From Takakia lepidozioides (Eukaryota; Streptophyta; Takakiopsida; Takakiales; Takakiaceae): a stretch of DNA of 60,000 nucleotides. The position numbers and the translations under genes were made by a program. The DNA lies in NCBI GenBank assembly GCA_030704615.1, contig CM060734.1, positions 2,172,001-2,232,000 on the forward strand. Reading direction: 5' to 3'. Positions 1 to 9,214 of this stretch are shown in pieces. Positions within the stretch are counted from its first letter, which is position 1. Every line of letters starts with the position of its first letter. The notes beneath the pieces are model-generated. The model searched no databases. It had not been told where the DNA came from and saw nothing but the letters and a program-made list of their open reading frames with translations.

Positions 1-93
1 GTGCTCCAATTTCCCTCTGCTCATCCTTCCCCAATTTCCAGTAATGTTTCCACATGAATCGAATGTAACGCTTCTGCATGTTTTTGTTGGCAG

Positions 94-3000
94 TCAAACA
101 TCAAGCTGGATTTGGCCCATGCCAAACGCTTCTTCATGGAAAGTGAGGGGCAGGTCAAAACGTTGCAGTCATTGACTGAGCACTTGAAGGAAGCCGGTGT
201 CAAGTCCAGAACCAAATACAAGTCAAAGCTTGTGAAGCTGGTGGCAATTGCAGATCCGGCACTTGGAAAGGACTTCATCCCCGAGATTGCAAAACACTAT
301 TCTCGGGCCATGCAGCCGACCATGCAATTGGAGAAACTGCATCACCTCTCAACGGCATGTGTGGAGGCGAAAGAGAAGGTGAGGTTTCAATGCACTGAAT
401 TTCCTTCCTAGCAATAGCCACTCTCTTCCAGCCACTGACATTGGATCGGAAATGGCAGACACGGTGGCTGTCGATCTGGAATGCATCCGAGAGCATAAGG
501 ACAATGTGGTCTTTTCCACTGGAAGTTTCCGACCCTGCAGTGGATGTGTGGCTCAACCGTATGACTTGGTGGTTCCAGGTAATTCAAGGTACTTCCCCAG
601 ATTTGCTTTTCTGACATGAATTCCCTGAACTGCTACGTGACAATGCATTTGGGAATGGCAGGTAATGTCGAATGCAAAGGAGCAAGTCGTAATGCACACA
701 AATTCGTTCGGCTTGTACGTCAAATGGGATGGAACACAGACATTGGAAGACTACGTGACACGTTTCAGATGTGCGTACAAGGACAACCTTTTCGCCAGAG
801 AGCTACAGACAGCAAGAAGGAGCGTGGAGTTTACACATCAGGAGGGAGCGGGGAAAGCTGCAATGCGAATTGTTTACAGGTGAAGCACAGCTGCCCTTGT
901 ATGCGAAGCCTGGTTACGAGGTTTGTCTCGGAAATGCGGCACCGCATTCGCATTTTATGTTTTCGGTGGCACTCTGCCAGTAGGTTGGTCTCAAGTTTTG
1001 CTCACGCATGCTGACTGCCTTGCAGGTATATGAAATACGTGCTCCTTCAGACAGGGGCCCTGGCTCAAGAGCCCCCGTTCTTCATGGCTTGGACCGTGGC
1101 GGGCCCAAGCTGTGTCTACACACCCGAGATGCAGAAACAATGGCATCCCGCGCATCTCGTTGGATGCCCGTGGTACCTGGACATGTCTGGCGGTATTGTT
1201 GACGAGTCTGAGAAAGATCTGCACGCCTTGGCAGAAGAGAAGAGAAAGGAAAGACGTGTCCCTGCTGGGCCAAAGTCGGCAAAGGAATCTGCTGCTCTGG
1301 AAGAATCCAGAAAGGCAGCTGAGATGGCACAAAAGACGGTGGATGCAGCTGTGCAGGCCCAACAGAAGGGGTCGAAGAAGAGGACTCGCCAGCAAGGAGC
1401 AGCTGTTGTGACACCCGCCAAAACGAAGAAGCAGAAACAGCCTGTTCAGGAAGAGGGTGAGGAAGAGGACTCCGATGGAGACTTTGCAACCAGCCCACCC
1501 CCCCAAACGCAGGCTGCCTCCCCTGTGCCCACCGTTGTCACCAGAGGCACGAGAACTGGCTCGGCAAAGAAGGCACTCTTCAACCCCCCAGGGGGGCACC
1601 CTTTCGAGCCGGTGGAAATGAAGAGGCCGAAAGTGGCTCCCGAAACTGTAGTCCAGTGTGTAAATGAGAGTTTCTTGGCGGCTTTGGATGGACGGGCAGC
1701 CAAGTTGGCATACATGAAGACCATGGAGGGTCTGAAGGGCAGAGCACTGAAGAAGGCGACTGCCGAAGAGCCTTCCGACACCCCAGGATTTCAGAATATG
1801 GTCTCGTTCTTTGAGAGGGTGTGTGCAGACAAGGATTGTAGGAGGGGCGGAAATGCCACCGAGTGGTCTTGCGATATGATCATCTTGGATATTCCGGACG
1901 GAGAGCCTGTGGAAGGACTGCAAGCTTTGCCATCTTGGAACAGGTACTCGGAGGACTTTTGGAAGAAAGGATTCGGGCTTGCCCGCATGGTGTTGGACGA
2001 CAGAGGCTGTGTGGTTGTCCTGGCGAGCAGAGGAAAAAACACTCAGACAGGAATTGCGAAGTGGACCCGCAAGAGCGCCGTCCCGATTCTGAAAAAGAAG
2101 TGGACGTGCATCAACACACTGGGCCTTCGGTCGGAAGGGAAGAAGGTGATTACGACACTGGCACTCGTCCATTCATTTGCTTGGGTGCTTTCAAATGCGG
2201 TGCCGCATTCGGTTTCTAATCGTTTTCCCCCTGTGTATGCAGACGAAGCAGTTCGATGCATACTGCTTTGTGAAGGAAAACTCCACCTTTGCTTTCCGGA
2301 AGGAGGGAGGAAAGGTTGACCCGAACTGCGACCCACTCGATTACGACGTTCTGTTCAACAACGTTCCCAAGGAACTTCTCCCTCATAGCCTCACTTCAAC
2401 GGAACCCCTGCGGTACTCACGGACTCGGAGCCCTGCCTTCATTCAGACAATTATGGAGACATGCACAGACGTGGAGGGCACAGTGCTGGACCTCATCTGT
2501 GGGACAGGTATGCAGAATCTTGATCTCTGCTGTTCTGCAAATTCTCGTTAGGATGTAGTTCGCAACATCTGAAGCGCCATGTGGTAATGTGTGGATGGCA
2601 TTGTAACAGGTGCCTCAATGTGGGCTGGGCGGTTTTCCGACCGGCACCTCTTTGCCTACGAGGAGGATTCATCCGTGTGGGGATCCCATCTGGAGGGGCT
2701 GCAACGGAATGTGAAGGCTCCCGACAGAGCGGAAGTCTCCTCGGATTCGTCGGAGTCCGAGGAAGACACAGTGGACATTGATGCAGAGGAGAACCCGGAA
2801 TACGAGTGAGTGCAAACATTGTAAGTTTGCAAAGCCTTCTGGGTCATTTATGTCAAAGGAATTTCCCGACTGTGGTTCTCATTAGTCTCGTTGATGATTG
2901 TCATGTGCAGGATTGCAGGGTCCGGGTCGAAACATGTAGGGCCTACACTTCCTGCCAGGAAGAATGTCCCGTTCTTTGCGAGGGCCGACTTCATGACGAG

Positions 3001-3379
3001 CCCGGTGAGGGACTACTCCCTTCCTAGTTATGCAGCTAAACTCGCAAATACAGCGATTAGAAGAAGTGAGAATCCCAGTAAAGTAGAGCAGATTTTGGAG
3101 AGGGCTAGGGAGGACAGAAGGATAAGGAAAGAGTTGGCAGCAGCTCAGACAGGTAGACGGGTACGAAAGTACATATGTGATTCAGCGGATGAGAGCGACG
3201 CAGACAGGGAGGAAGACGACCCAACGGAGGTGAGATGGACAGTTCCGCAAGGGGAAGATGGGATTTTCGAAAGCCTGGCCAACGAGCAGTCCGCTGGAGA
3301 TGAGAGAGGCACTGAGGGGGTGGAGGAGGAGCAGGACAGTCTAGAACAGGATGAGGATTCCGATGATTTTCAAGATTAA
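94..3379 (+). CDS. Permuted beta-class DNA methyltransferase-like protein (5' part outside window), copy 1
   Basis: Seven exons join in phase: 94-378, 432-578, 662-879, 1026-2145, 2243-2507, 2610-2805 and 2911-3379. All introns are GT-AG, and together they leave 899 codons without a stop. The fourth exon starts with a YVLLQTG/WYLDM region, then a Lys/Glu-rich linker with NLS-like KTKKQKQ, then CDMIILDIPDGEP (about 1869-1907), followed by FWKKGFGLARMVLDDRGCVVVLAS. This reads like motif IV to VI of beta-class amino-methyltransferases. After a variable stretch comes RSPAFIQTIM (motif X-like) and VLDLICGTGASMWAG with YEED (SAM-binding motif I/II), spanning the 2507/2610 splice. The order IV before I is the beta-class permutation. 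The C-terminus is acidic (ending DEDSDDFQD). The canonical DPPY/W is DIPD here, so catalysis is doubtful. The first three exons match the third copy at 35.8-36.5 kb, whose upstream exons carry a ParB-like domain. The exon model is by eye. Confidence 0.62.
930..950. repeat. Palindrome AATGCGG-CA-CCGCATT inside intron
   Basis: One copy of the cassette palindrome lies in the intron between the 662-879 and 1026-2145 exons. Both 7-base arms are perfect. A second intronic copy lies at about 2193-2213 in the intron 2146-2242. The same intron of the second gene copy keeps a slightly decayed version at about 6968-6988. Confidence 0.8.
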
Positions 3380-3422
3380 TAGAATTTTAATGAAGTCTCT
3401 GTAAATGTAAATTCTCTTCCAG

Positions 3423-3433
3423 AGTATATAAAG
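3423..3433 (+). promoter_or_regulatory. TATA box between methyltransferase-like gene and palindrome array 1
   Basis: The string AGAGTATATAAAG lies 45-50 bases after the stop codon and about 135 bases before the first palindrome. The second cassette has the same string (8197-8209) at the equivalent place, with similar flanks ending in CCCCTCTCC. Conservation in both units suggests a promoter reading rightward into the array. No transcript evidence is available, and it could instead be a relic of the 3' untranslated region. Confidence 0.4.
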
Positions 3434-3567
3434 AAAATTCTGCCCGACATTCGTGACCCCTCTCCAGTGTGCATTCCAGCCACACAATCGCCCAAACCAG
3501 GACGCTCCCAAAATCAGAAATGGGTCAGGGCATTTCCAAAATTTTGGCAACTCTAAGAACCTCTTTT

Positions 3568-4380
3568 GGAAATGCGGCACCGCATTTCCAAAACAGGGGA
3601 GGGACTAATTTTTCCATTTCAATGTTGGCATAGTAAAAAGTAATCTGAATTGGGAATGCGGTGCCGCATTTCCAAAATTTCCTTTGTCCACACGCCAGTT
3701 TTGGCCTCTCCCGCTCATTGCATGGATGCCACCACGCTTACAGAGGTCGAACAAGGAGGTCGAACAAGGAGGCCGACATGGCGGGATTGGAAATGCGGTG
3801 CCGCATTTCCATATTGGGGATGGTGGTTGTTCGAACTGCAGACCCATCAGCAAAAACTGGCACCGCATTCCATTGTAAAAAAAAAGTCGATGACGGACAT
3901 GGAAATGCGGCGCCGCATTTCCAGAACGGACATCGCAATTTGTCAATTTGCAGACCCTCTCTCGGAAATGCGGTAACGCATTCCATCGCGCTGGTCGGAA
4001 ATAGGTGCACTTTTCGAAGTGTTGGACGGAAATGCGGCACCGCATTCCCTTGTCCAAAAAGAAGTTTCCATTGCCAAGCTGGAAATGCGTCGCCACATTT
4101 GCCATGCCAACCTCGTTTTCTGATCAATTTATAGACCCGTGTTGGTATTTCGTGTACCTGGACGGAAATGATGCACCGCATTTTCTTGTCCCACATGGAA
4201 ATGCGGTGCCGAATTTCGATGTCCGACATGGAAATGCGGTGCCGCATTTCGATGTCCGACATGGAAATGCTGTGCCGCATTTCGATGCGGACATGGAAAT
4301 GCGGCACCGCATTTCGATCCCGACATGGAAATGCGGCGCCGCATTTCGATGCCGACATGGAAATGCGGTGCCGCATTTCA
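3568..4380. repeat. Palindrome array 1 (core AATGCGGYRCCGCATT)
   Basis: About 15 sites with arms GGAAATGCGG/CCGCATTTCC around a 2-base centre (TG, CA or CG) start near 3568, 3653, 3789, 3857 (half site), 3901, 3964, 4028, 4081, 4164, 4197, 4230, 4263, 4295, 4327 and 4359. The last six are spaced 32-33 bases apart and form a true tandem repeat with the linker CGATGTCCGACAT; earlier ones are irregular (50-120 bases). Several sites end in TTCC, others in TTCG. The motif has no stop codon in any frame, so several long artificial ORFs run through the array on both strands. It could be a protein-binding array, a hairpin RNA source, or a satellite-like by-product of recombination. Confidence 0.85.
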
Positions 4381-4439
4381 ATGTCCGACATGGCGTTACT
4401 CTGGTATATTCTTGACACATGACTCACATACCGGTTACT

Positions 4440-4680
4440 CTGCTTTATTCAACCAGACAGACAAATTGTAGAAATGAGACATCAAATTGTAAACAGTGGG
4501 CCAAATCCGAGAGTTATTCAACACAATGAAACACAGTCATACAGAAGTGAGGTACATTCCAGGGCACAGTCACTGCCAGGTGGGCCGATAGCCACTGGAC
4601 ACGACGAAGTCCATCCCCTCTTCGATGTAAATGCGGCGCCGAATTTCCATCCGGGGGGATGGACTTCGGTGGCAGATCTC
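4440..4680. repeat. Remnant of minus-strand small-gene 3' flank fused to small-gene leader
   Basis: Bases about 4450-4555 resemble 9255-9350 (GACAGACA...TTGTAGAAATGAGAC...AAATTGTAAACAGTGG), the downstream flank of the minus-strand small gene in unit 2. Bases about 4575-4680 resemble 10262-10380, the leader of a plus-strand small gene, including an imperfect palindrome at 4627-4650. The most economical reading is that unit 1 lost a minus-strand small gene by deletion between these two blocks. Confidence 0.55.
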
Positions 4681-4896
4681 AAACTATAACTTGTTGATGA
4701 GAAAGATGTATGGGTTCATCCACCGCTGGCGTGATGAACACGTTCCACCTCCGTCGGTGGGTACGTGTGACCCAGATGCTCCATTTTGGAGGCCGGACTG
4801 CTCTTCCGCTTCGTATCTTTTCCAAAATCTAAGGGCTTCGTAGCTGTCCGCAAGGTCATCGGCATCCAAGTCGTCCTCAGGTCCTCCTTTGCAAGG

Positions 4897-5460
4897 ATGC
4901 CGTGCTTCCGGAACCGGGACGACTGCCCCTTTGGAGGCATCGATTATGCAATGTATTCGGCCACATCGGGAGACATTGTTATCTGGTACACAGATTACAC
5001 AGAAGATACTGGTTCGATTGTGGAAACATTGGTGGCTTTCGAGTATATCGTAGGCCACTACGCCTTCGAGCGGGGTGACGATCTTGGTTTGAGGAGTCCG
5101 TGGCTCCTGCGCATCCTCGATTCCGATTTTCCCAGCTACGACGGTCACCCATGCAGAAGAAGGCGCACTGCTATGCTGTTGCGGTGGAACTGCTGCCACT
5201 GGACGTGGGTGGACTCCATCGGAGAGACCTATTCTCCTCGAGGAGTGCGCTCCTCTTCTCCATTGTATGGGGACATTCGCATTGGTGTGGACGACGAAAA
5301 CGTGAAGATTTCCATATTCGATGGTGGTATGATTGAAGGGCAGGACATTGTGGTGAACATCACTAGGGGCGGTACAACGGCTGCAATCGACTTTACATGG
5401 AGGAGCCCCAGGACTCATGAGCTAGTTCTGAGAGCAGTCGAAGTCCCATTGACAACGTGA
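4897..5460 (+). CDS. Small cassette protein, copy A (unknown family, 187 aa)
   Basis: Intact ORF starting at the ATG in GCAAGGATGCCGTGC, a context kept in all four copies in the window. I therefore prefer this Met to one upstream at 4786. No known family is recognised. Conserved blocks shared by the copies: DYAM followed by SGDIxxW, a FERG motif, a Trp/Leu-rich SPWxLxIxDxD block, RTAxLxRWNCCxWT, GENY/GETY, PLYGDIR, DGGMIxGxDIV and ELVLRxIEVP. Composition suggests a beta-rich, compact soluble protein; there is no signal peptide or membrane segment. The start could also be a splice acceptor (GCAAG|G) of a longer gene. AATAAA lies at about 5545. It stands downstream of array 1, in the same direction as the methyltransferase-like gene. 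Confidence 0.6.
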   Translation: MPCFRNRDDCPFGGIDYAMYSATSGDIVIWYTDYTEDTGSIVETLVAFEYIVGHYAFERGDDLGLRSPWLLRILDSDFPSYDGHPCRRRRTAMLLRWNCCHWTWVDSIGETYSPRGVRSSSPLYGDIRIGVDDENVKISIFDGGMIEGQDIVVNITRGGTTAAIDFTWRSPRTHELVLRAVEVPLTT

Positions 5461-5930
5461 CTTGTATTCAGTAGGCACAGGGCTCAAGATTTGAGGGCAC
5501 AATCAGCACAGTAGACGTGCTTCAAATGCAATTCATGTGGATCAATAAAAACCTCATTGTGCCCTCTTTTTATTCTATTCTGTGTCCATTGTTCCGAGAA
5601 TGCGTCATTGCTCATTTCGTTTGGGATTGGGAGTGTGGGTGAATTTTGCAAATGGCTGGTAGGCTGAAACGGGCCCCCATTGTACAGAGCAGTACCACCC
5701 TACCATTCGCGAAACATTGCCTTTCAATATATAATTCTAAATAACATTGCCGAACCTCCTTCATCGGGAGGTCCTTCTCCCCCTATGACCGTGGCACCCT
5801 AAACCCTATTCCCGCGGACACTCATTTCCGGAAAATAGTGCTGCTCATGTTTTTTTCCACACTTACGACTCTGCTCATGGCTCATGCCGCTCATGGCTCA
5901 TGGCTCATGAAATAGCAGCCCCCGCATAGA
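5461..5930. other. Intercassette spacer with telo-box and short GCTCATG repeats
   Basis: No gene is seen. The stretch holds the polyadenylation signal of copy A, a plant telo-box-like CCCTAAACCCTA at about 5798-5811, and a short run of CTCATGG repeats at about 5870-5910 ending at the truncated start of the second methyltransferase-like copy. The repeat marks the junction between the two cassettes. Confidence 0.6.
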
Positions 5931-5931
5931 T

Positions 5932-8155
5932 CTGGTTGGATGCCCGTGGTACCTGGACATGTCTGGCAGAATTGTTGACGAGTCTGAGAAAGATCTGCAC
6001 GCGAAAGCAGAAGAGAAGAGAAAGGAAAGACGTGTCCCTGCTCGGCCAGAGTCGGCAAAGGAAGCTGCTGCTCTGGATTAATCCAGAAAGGCAGCTGAGA
6101 TGGCATAGAAGACGGTGGATGCAGCTGTGCAGGCTCAACTGAAGGGGTCCAAGAAGCGGACTCGCCAGCAAGGAGTAGCAGTTGTGACACCCAAGAAAAC
6201 GAAGAAGCAGAAACAGATAGTGCAGGTAGAGGGTGAGGAAGAGGACTCCGATGGAGACTTTGCAACCAGCCCACCCCCCGAAATGCAGCCAAAATCCCCT
6301 GTGCCCACCGTTGTCACGAGAGGGACGAGAACTGGCTCGGCAAAGAAGGCACTCTTCAACCCCCCGGGGGGACACCCTTTCGAGCCGGTGGAAATGAAGA
6401 GGCCAAAAGTGGATCCCGATACAGTAGTCCAGTGTGTGAATGAGAGTTTCTTGGCGGCTTTGGATGGACGGGCAACGAAGTTGGCATACATGAAGACCAT
6501 GGAGGGTCTGAAGGGCAGAGCACTGAAGAAGGCGGCTGCCGAAGAGCCTTCCGACACCCCTGGGTTTCTGAAGATGGTCTCGTTCTTTGAGAGGGTGTGT
6601 GCAGACAAGGATTGCAGGAGGGGCGGAAATGCCACCGAGTGGTCTTGCGATATGATCATCTTGGATATTCCGGACGGAGAGCCTGTGGAAGGACTGCAAG
6701 CTTTGCCATCTTGGAACAGGTACTCCGAGGACTTTTGGAAGAAAGGATTTGGGCTCGCCCGCATGGTGTTGGACGACAGAGGCTGTGTGGATGTCCTGGC
6801 GAGCAGAGGCAAAAACACGCAGACAGGAATTGCGAAGTGGACCCGCAAGAGCGCCGTCCCAATTCTGAAGAAGAAGTGGACGTGCATCAACACATTGGGT
6901 CTTCGGTCGGAAGGGAAGAAGGTAATTACGACATTGGCACTCGTCATTTCATTTTCTTTGGAGTTTTGAAATGCGGTGCCACATTCGATTTCTAATCGTT
7001 CCCCACTGTGTATGCAGACAAAGCAGTTTGATGCATACTGCTTTGTGAAGGAGAACTCCACCTTTGCTTTCTGGAAGGAAGGATTGTTGGTTGACCCGAA
7101 CTGCGACCCCATCGATTACGACGTCCTGTTCAACAACGTTCCCACGGAACTTCTCCCTCATAGCCTCACTTCAACTGAACCCCTGCGGTATTCACGGACT
7201 CGGAGCCCTGCCTTCATCCAGACAATTATGGAGGCATGCACTGACCTGGAGGGCATAGTGTTGGACCTCATCTGTGGAACATGTATGCAGATTCTTGTAC
7301 TATGTTGTTCTGCAAATTCTCAGTATGTTCAAATTTGCCATATCTGAAGGGCCATGTTTTAATGAGTGGATGCCATTCTATCAGGTGCCTCAATGTGGGC
7401 TGGGCGGTTTTCCAACCGGCACCTCTTTGCCTACGAGGAGGACACATGTGTCTGGGGATCCCATCTGGAAGGGCTTCAACGGAATGTGAAGGCTCCCATC
7501 GAAGCCAAATATTCCTCGGATGATTCCTCGGACTCGAAGGAAGAGACAGTGGACATTGATGCCAAGGAGAACCCGGAATACGAGTGAGTGCAAACATTGT
7601 AAGTTTGCAAAGCCTTCTGGGTGATTTTTTGTCACACGCATTTCCGGACTATGGTTCTCATTGGTCTCGTGGGTGATTGTTATGTGCAGGATTCCAAGAT
7701 CCGGTCAAAACCAGTGGCGCCTACATTTCTTGCCAGGGAGAATGTCCCGTTTTTTGCGAGGACCGACTTCATGAAGAGCCCGGTGAAGGACTACTCCCTT
7801 CCTAGTTATGCAGCTAAACTTGCAAATACAACGATTAGACGATGTGAGAATCCCAGTAAAGTAGAACTGATTTTGGAGAGGGCTAGGGAGGATAGAAGGA
7901 TAAGGAAAGAGTTTAGAGCAGCTGAGACAGACGGGTGCGAAAGTATATATGTGATTCAGCAAAAGATAGCGATGCAGACAAGGAGGACGACGACCCAACG
8001 AAGGTGAGATGGTCAGTTCCGCAAGGAGAAGATGGGATTTTTGAAAGCCTAGCCAACGAGCAGTCCGCTGGACATGAGAAAGGCAATGAGGGGGTGGAAG
8101 GGGAGCAGGACAGTCAAGGACAGGATGACGATAGTGATGATAATTTCCAAGATTA
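5932..8155 (+). pseudogene. Methyltransferase-like gene copy 2, 5'-truncated and broken
   Basis: Closely similar to bases 1160-3379 of copy 1, beginning abruptly inside the large exon at DLVGCPWYLDM. It carries two in-frame stops early on (CTGGATTAA near 6073; GCATAG near 6103), after which 6115 to about 6925 stays open through the CDMIILDIPDGEP block. The SAM-binding motif VLDLICGTG is damaged: the second glycine codon at the splice becomes TGT (Cys). The last exon shows a 1-base deletion near 7700 and a 4-base deletion near 7930 relative to copy 1, so the C-terminus is frame-shifted. Introns and the acidic tail are still recognisable. This is a decayed duplicate rather than a second working gene. 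Confidence 0.8.
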
Positions 8156-8196
8156 GAATTTTAATTAACTCTCTCTACATTAACATTCTCTTCCAG

Positions 8197-8209
8197 AGTA
8201 TATAAAGGA
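8197..8209 (+). promoter_or_regulatory. TATA box before palindrome array 2
   Basis: AGAGTATATAAAG recurs between the copy 2 stop region and its palindrome array, matching the one at about 3421-3433. It persists although the adjacent gene is broken, which would fit independent use for transcribing the array, or simply recent duplication. Confidence 0.4.
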
Positions 8210-8289
8210 ATTTCTCCCCGCTGTTGATGTCCCCTCTCCCATGTGCTTCTAAACGACACCATCTTTCAAACCACGTCCTTCCCAAAACC

Positions 8290-9166
8290 GGAAATGCGGC
8301 GCCGCATTTCCATGTCGGAACGGAAAAACGGAAATGTGGCAACTGCAAATACATCGTTTGGAAATGCGGCACCGCATTTCCATAACCGGGGCAAGAACAA
8401 TTTTCCGTTTCCTGTTTGGACATCAGAAACTGTTCGGCCGAACGGAAATGCGGTGCCGCATTTCCGTTTTCGACATGGAAGTTTTGCCGATTGTCAGCTC
8501 CTTCCATTGAGGTAAATGGAAATGCGACGCCGCATTCGGAGATCGAACACGTTATTCCCATGGCGGACATGGAAATGCGGTGCCGCATTTCCATTTTGGA
8601 GATGGATGTTTGTCCAATTCCATACCCTTCGACGGAAATGCGGCACCGCATTCCATTGTCCAATACGAAATTTCGATGATGGACATGGAAATGCGGGGCC
8701 GCATTTCCATTTTGGAGATGGATGTTTGTCCAATTCCAGACCCTTCGACGGAAATGCGGGACCGCATTCCATCGTGGTGGACGGAAATGTGGTGCCGCAT
8801 TTCCAGAACGGACATCGTTGTTTGTCCAATTCCAGACCCTTCGACGGAAATACGGCACCGTATTCCATCATGTTGGACGGAAATGCGGTGCAGCATTCCA
8901 TTGTCCAATACGAAATTTCGATGACGGCCATGGAAATGCGATGCCGCATTTCCAGAACGGACATGGACATGCATTGGCGATTGGACATGCTTGGACAATT
9001 CAAGGTCAAATATGGAAATGCGGTGCCGCATTTGGAATTCGAAGTATGGAAATGCCATGTCAAGAAAGGAAATGCGGTACCGCATTTCCGTTACGACCTG
9101 AACGGAGGAGTGGGAGCTGCCGGAAATCGCTGCATGGAAAAAAATGAAATGCGGTGCCACATTTCC
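8290..9166. repeat. Palindrome array 2 (core AATGCGGYRCCGCATT)
   Basis: About 15 sites begin near 8290, 8360, 8444, 8518, 8571, 8634, 8687, 8750, 8783, 8846, 8879, 8932, 9014, 9068 and 9146. Most keep perfect 7-base arms around TG, CA, CG, TA or GG. The site at 8846 has both arms changed together (AATACGG with CCGTATT), a compensatory pair that preserves the palindrome. A composite unit of about 115-125 bases, with a GATGGATGTTTGTCCAATTC-like linker, repeats three times between 8571 and 8870. The order and spacing differ from array 1, so the arrays have been reshuffled since duplication while the core motif was kept. Confidence 0.85.
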
Positions 9167-9214
9167 GAGCTTGGGCATGTACATGTTTCCTTTTACTCAT
9201 AGATGGATTTCCTT

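Noticed and set aside
991-2172. 393-codon minus-strand ORF opposite the methyltransferase-like exon
   Set aside because: It is the antisense shadow of the conserved exon. The plus strand has motif IV-like sequence and in-phase splicing, and copy 2 keeps the plus-strand protein with synonymous-type differences.
3568-4380. CRISPR array
   Set aside because: Repeats are palindromic, spacers are irregular and homologous to each other, there are no cas genes, and the DNA is eukaryotic.
3605-4427. Long overlapping ORFs on both strands through palindrome array 1 (up to 229 codons) with EMRHRIS / KCGAAFP / NAVPHF peptide repeats
   Set aside because: The palindrome lacks stop codons in every frame, so repeats of it create long ORFs on both strands at once. 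No start context, codon bias or conserved frame between arrays supports translation.
5798-5811. Telomere end or interstitial telomere block
   Set aside because: Less than two CCCTAAA units; better seen as a telo-box-like motif by chance or a promoter element.
8494-9202. Equivalent long ORFs through array 2 (228, 210 and 189 codons)
   Set aside because: Same artefact; the frame used differs between the arrays and both strands are open together.
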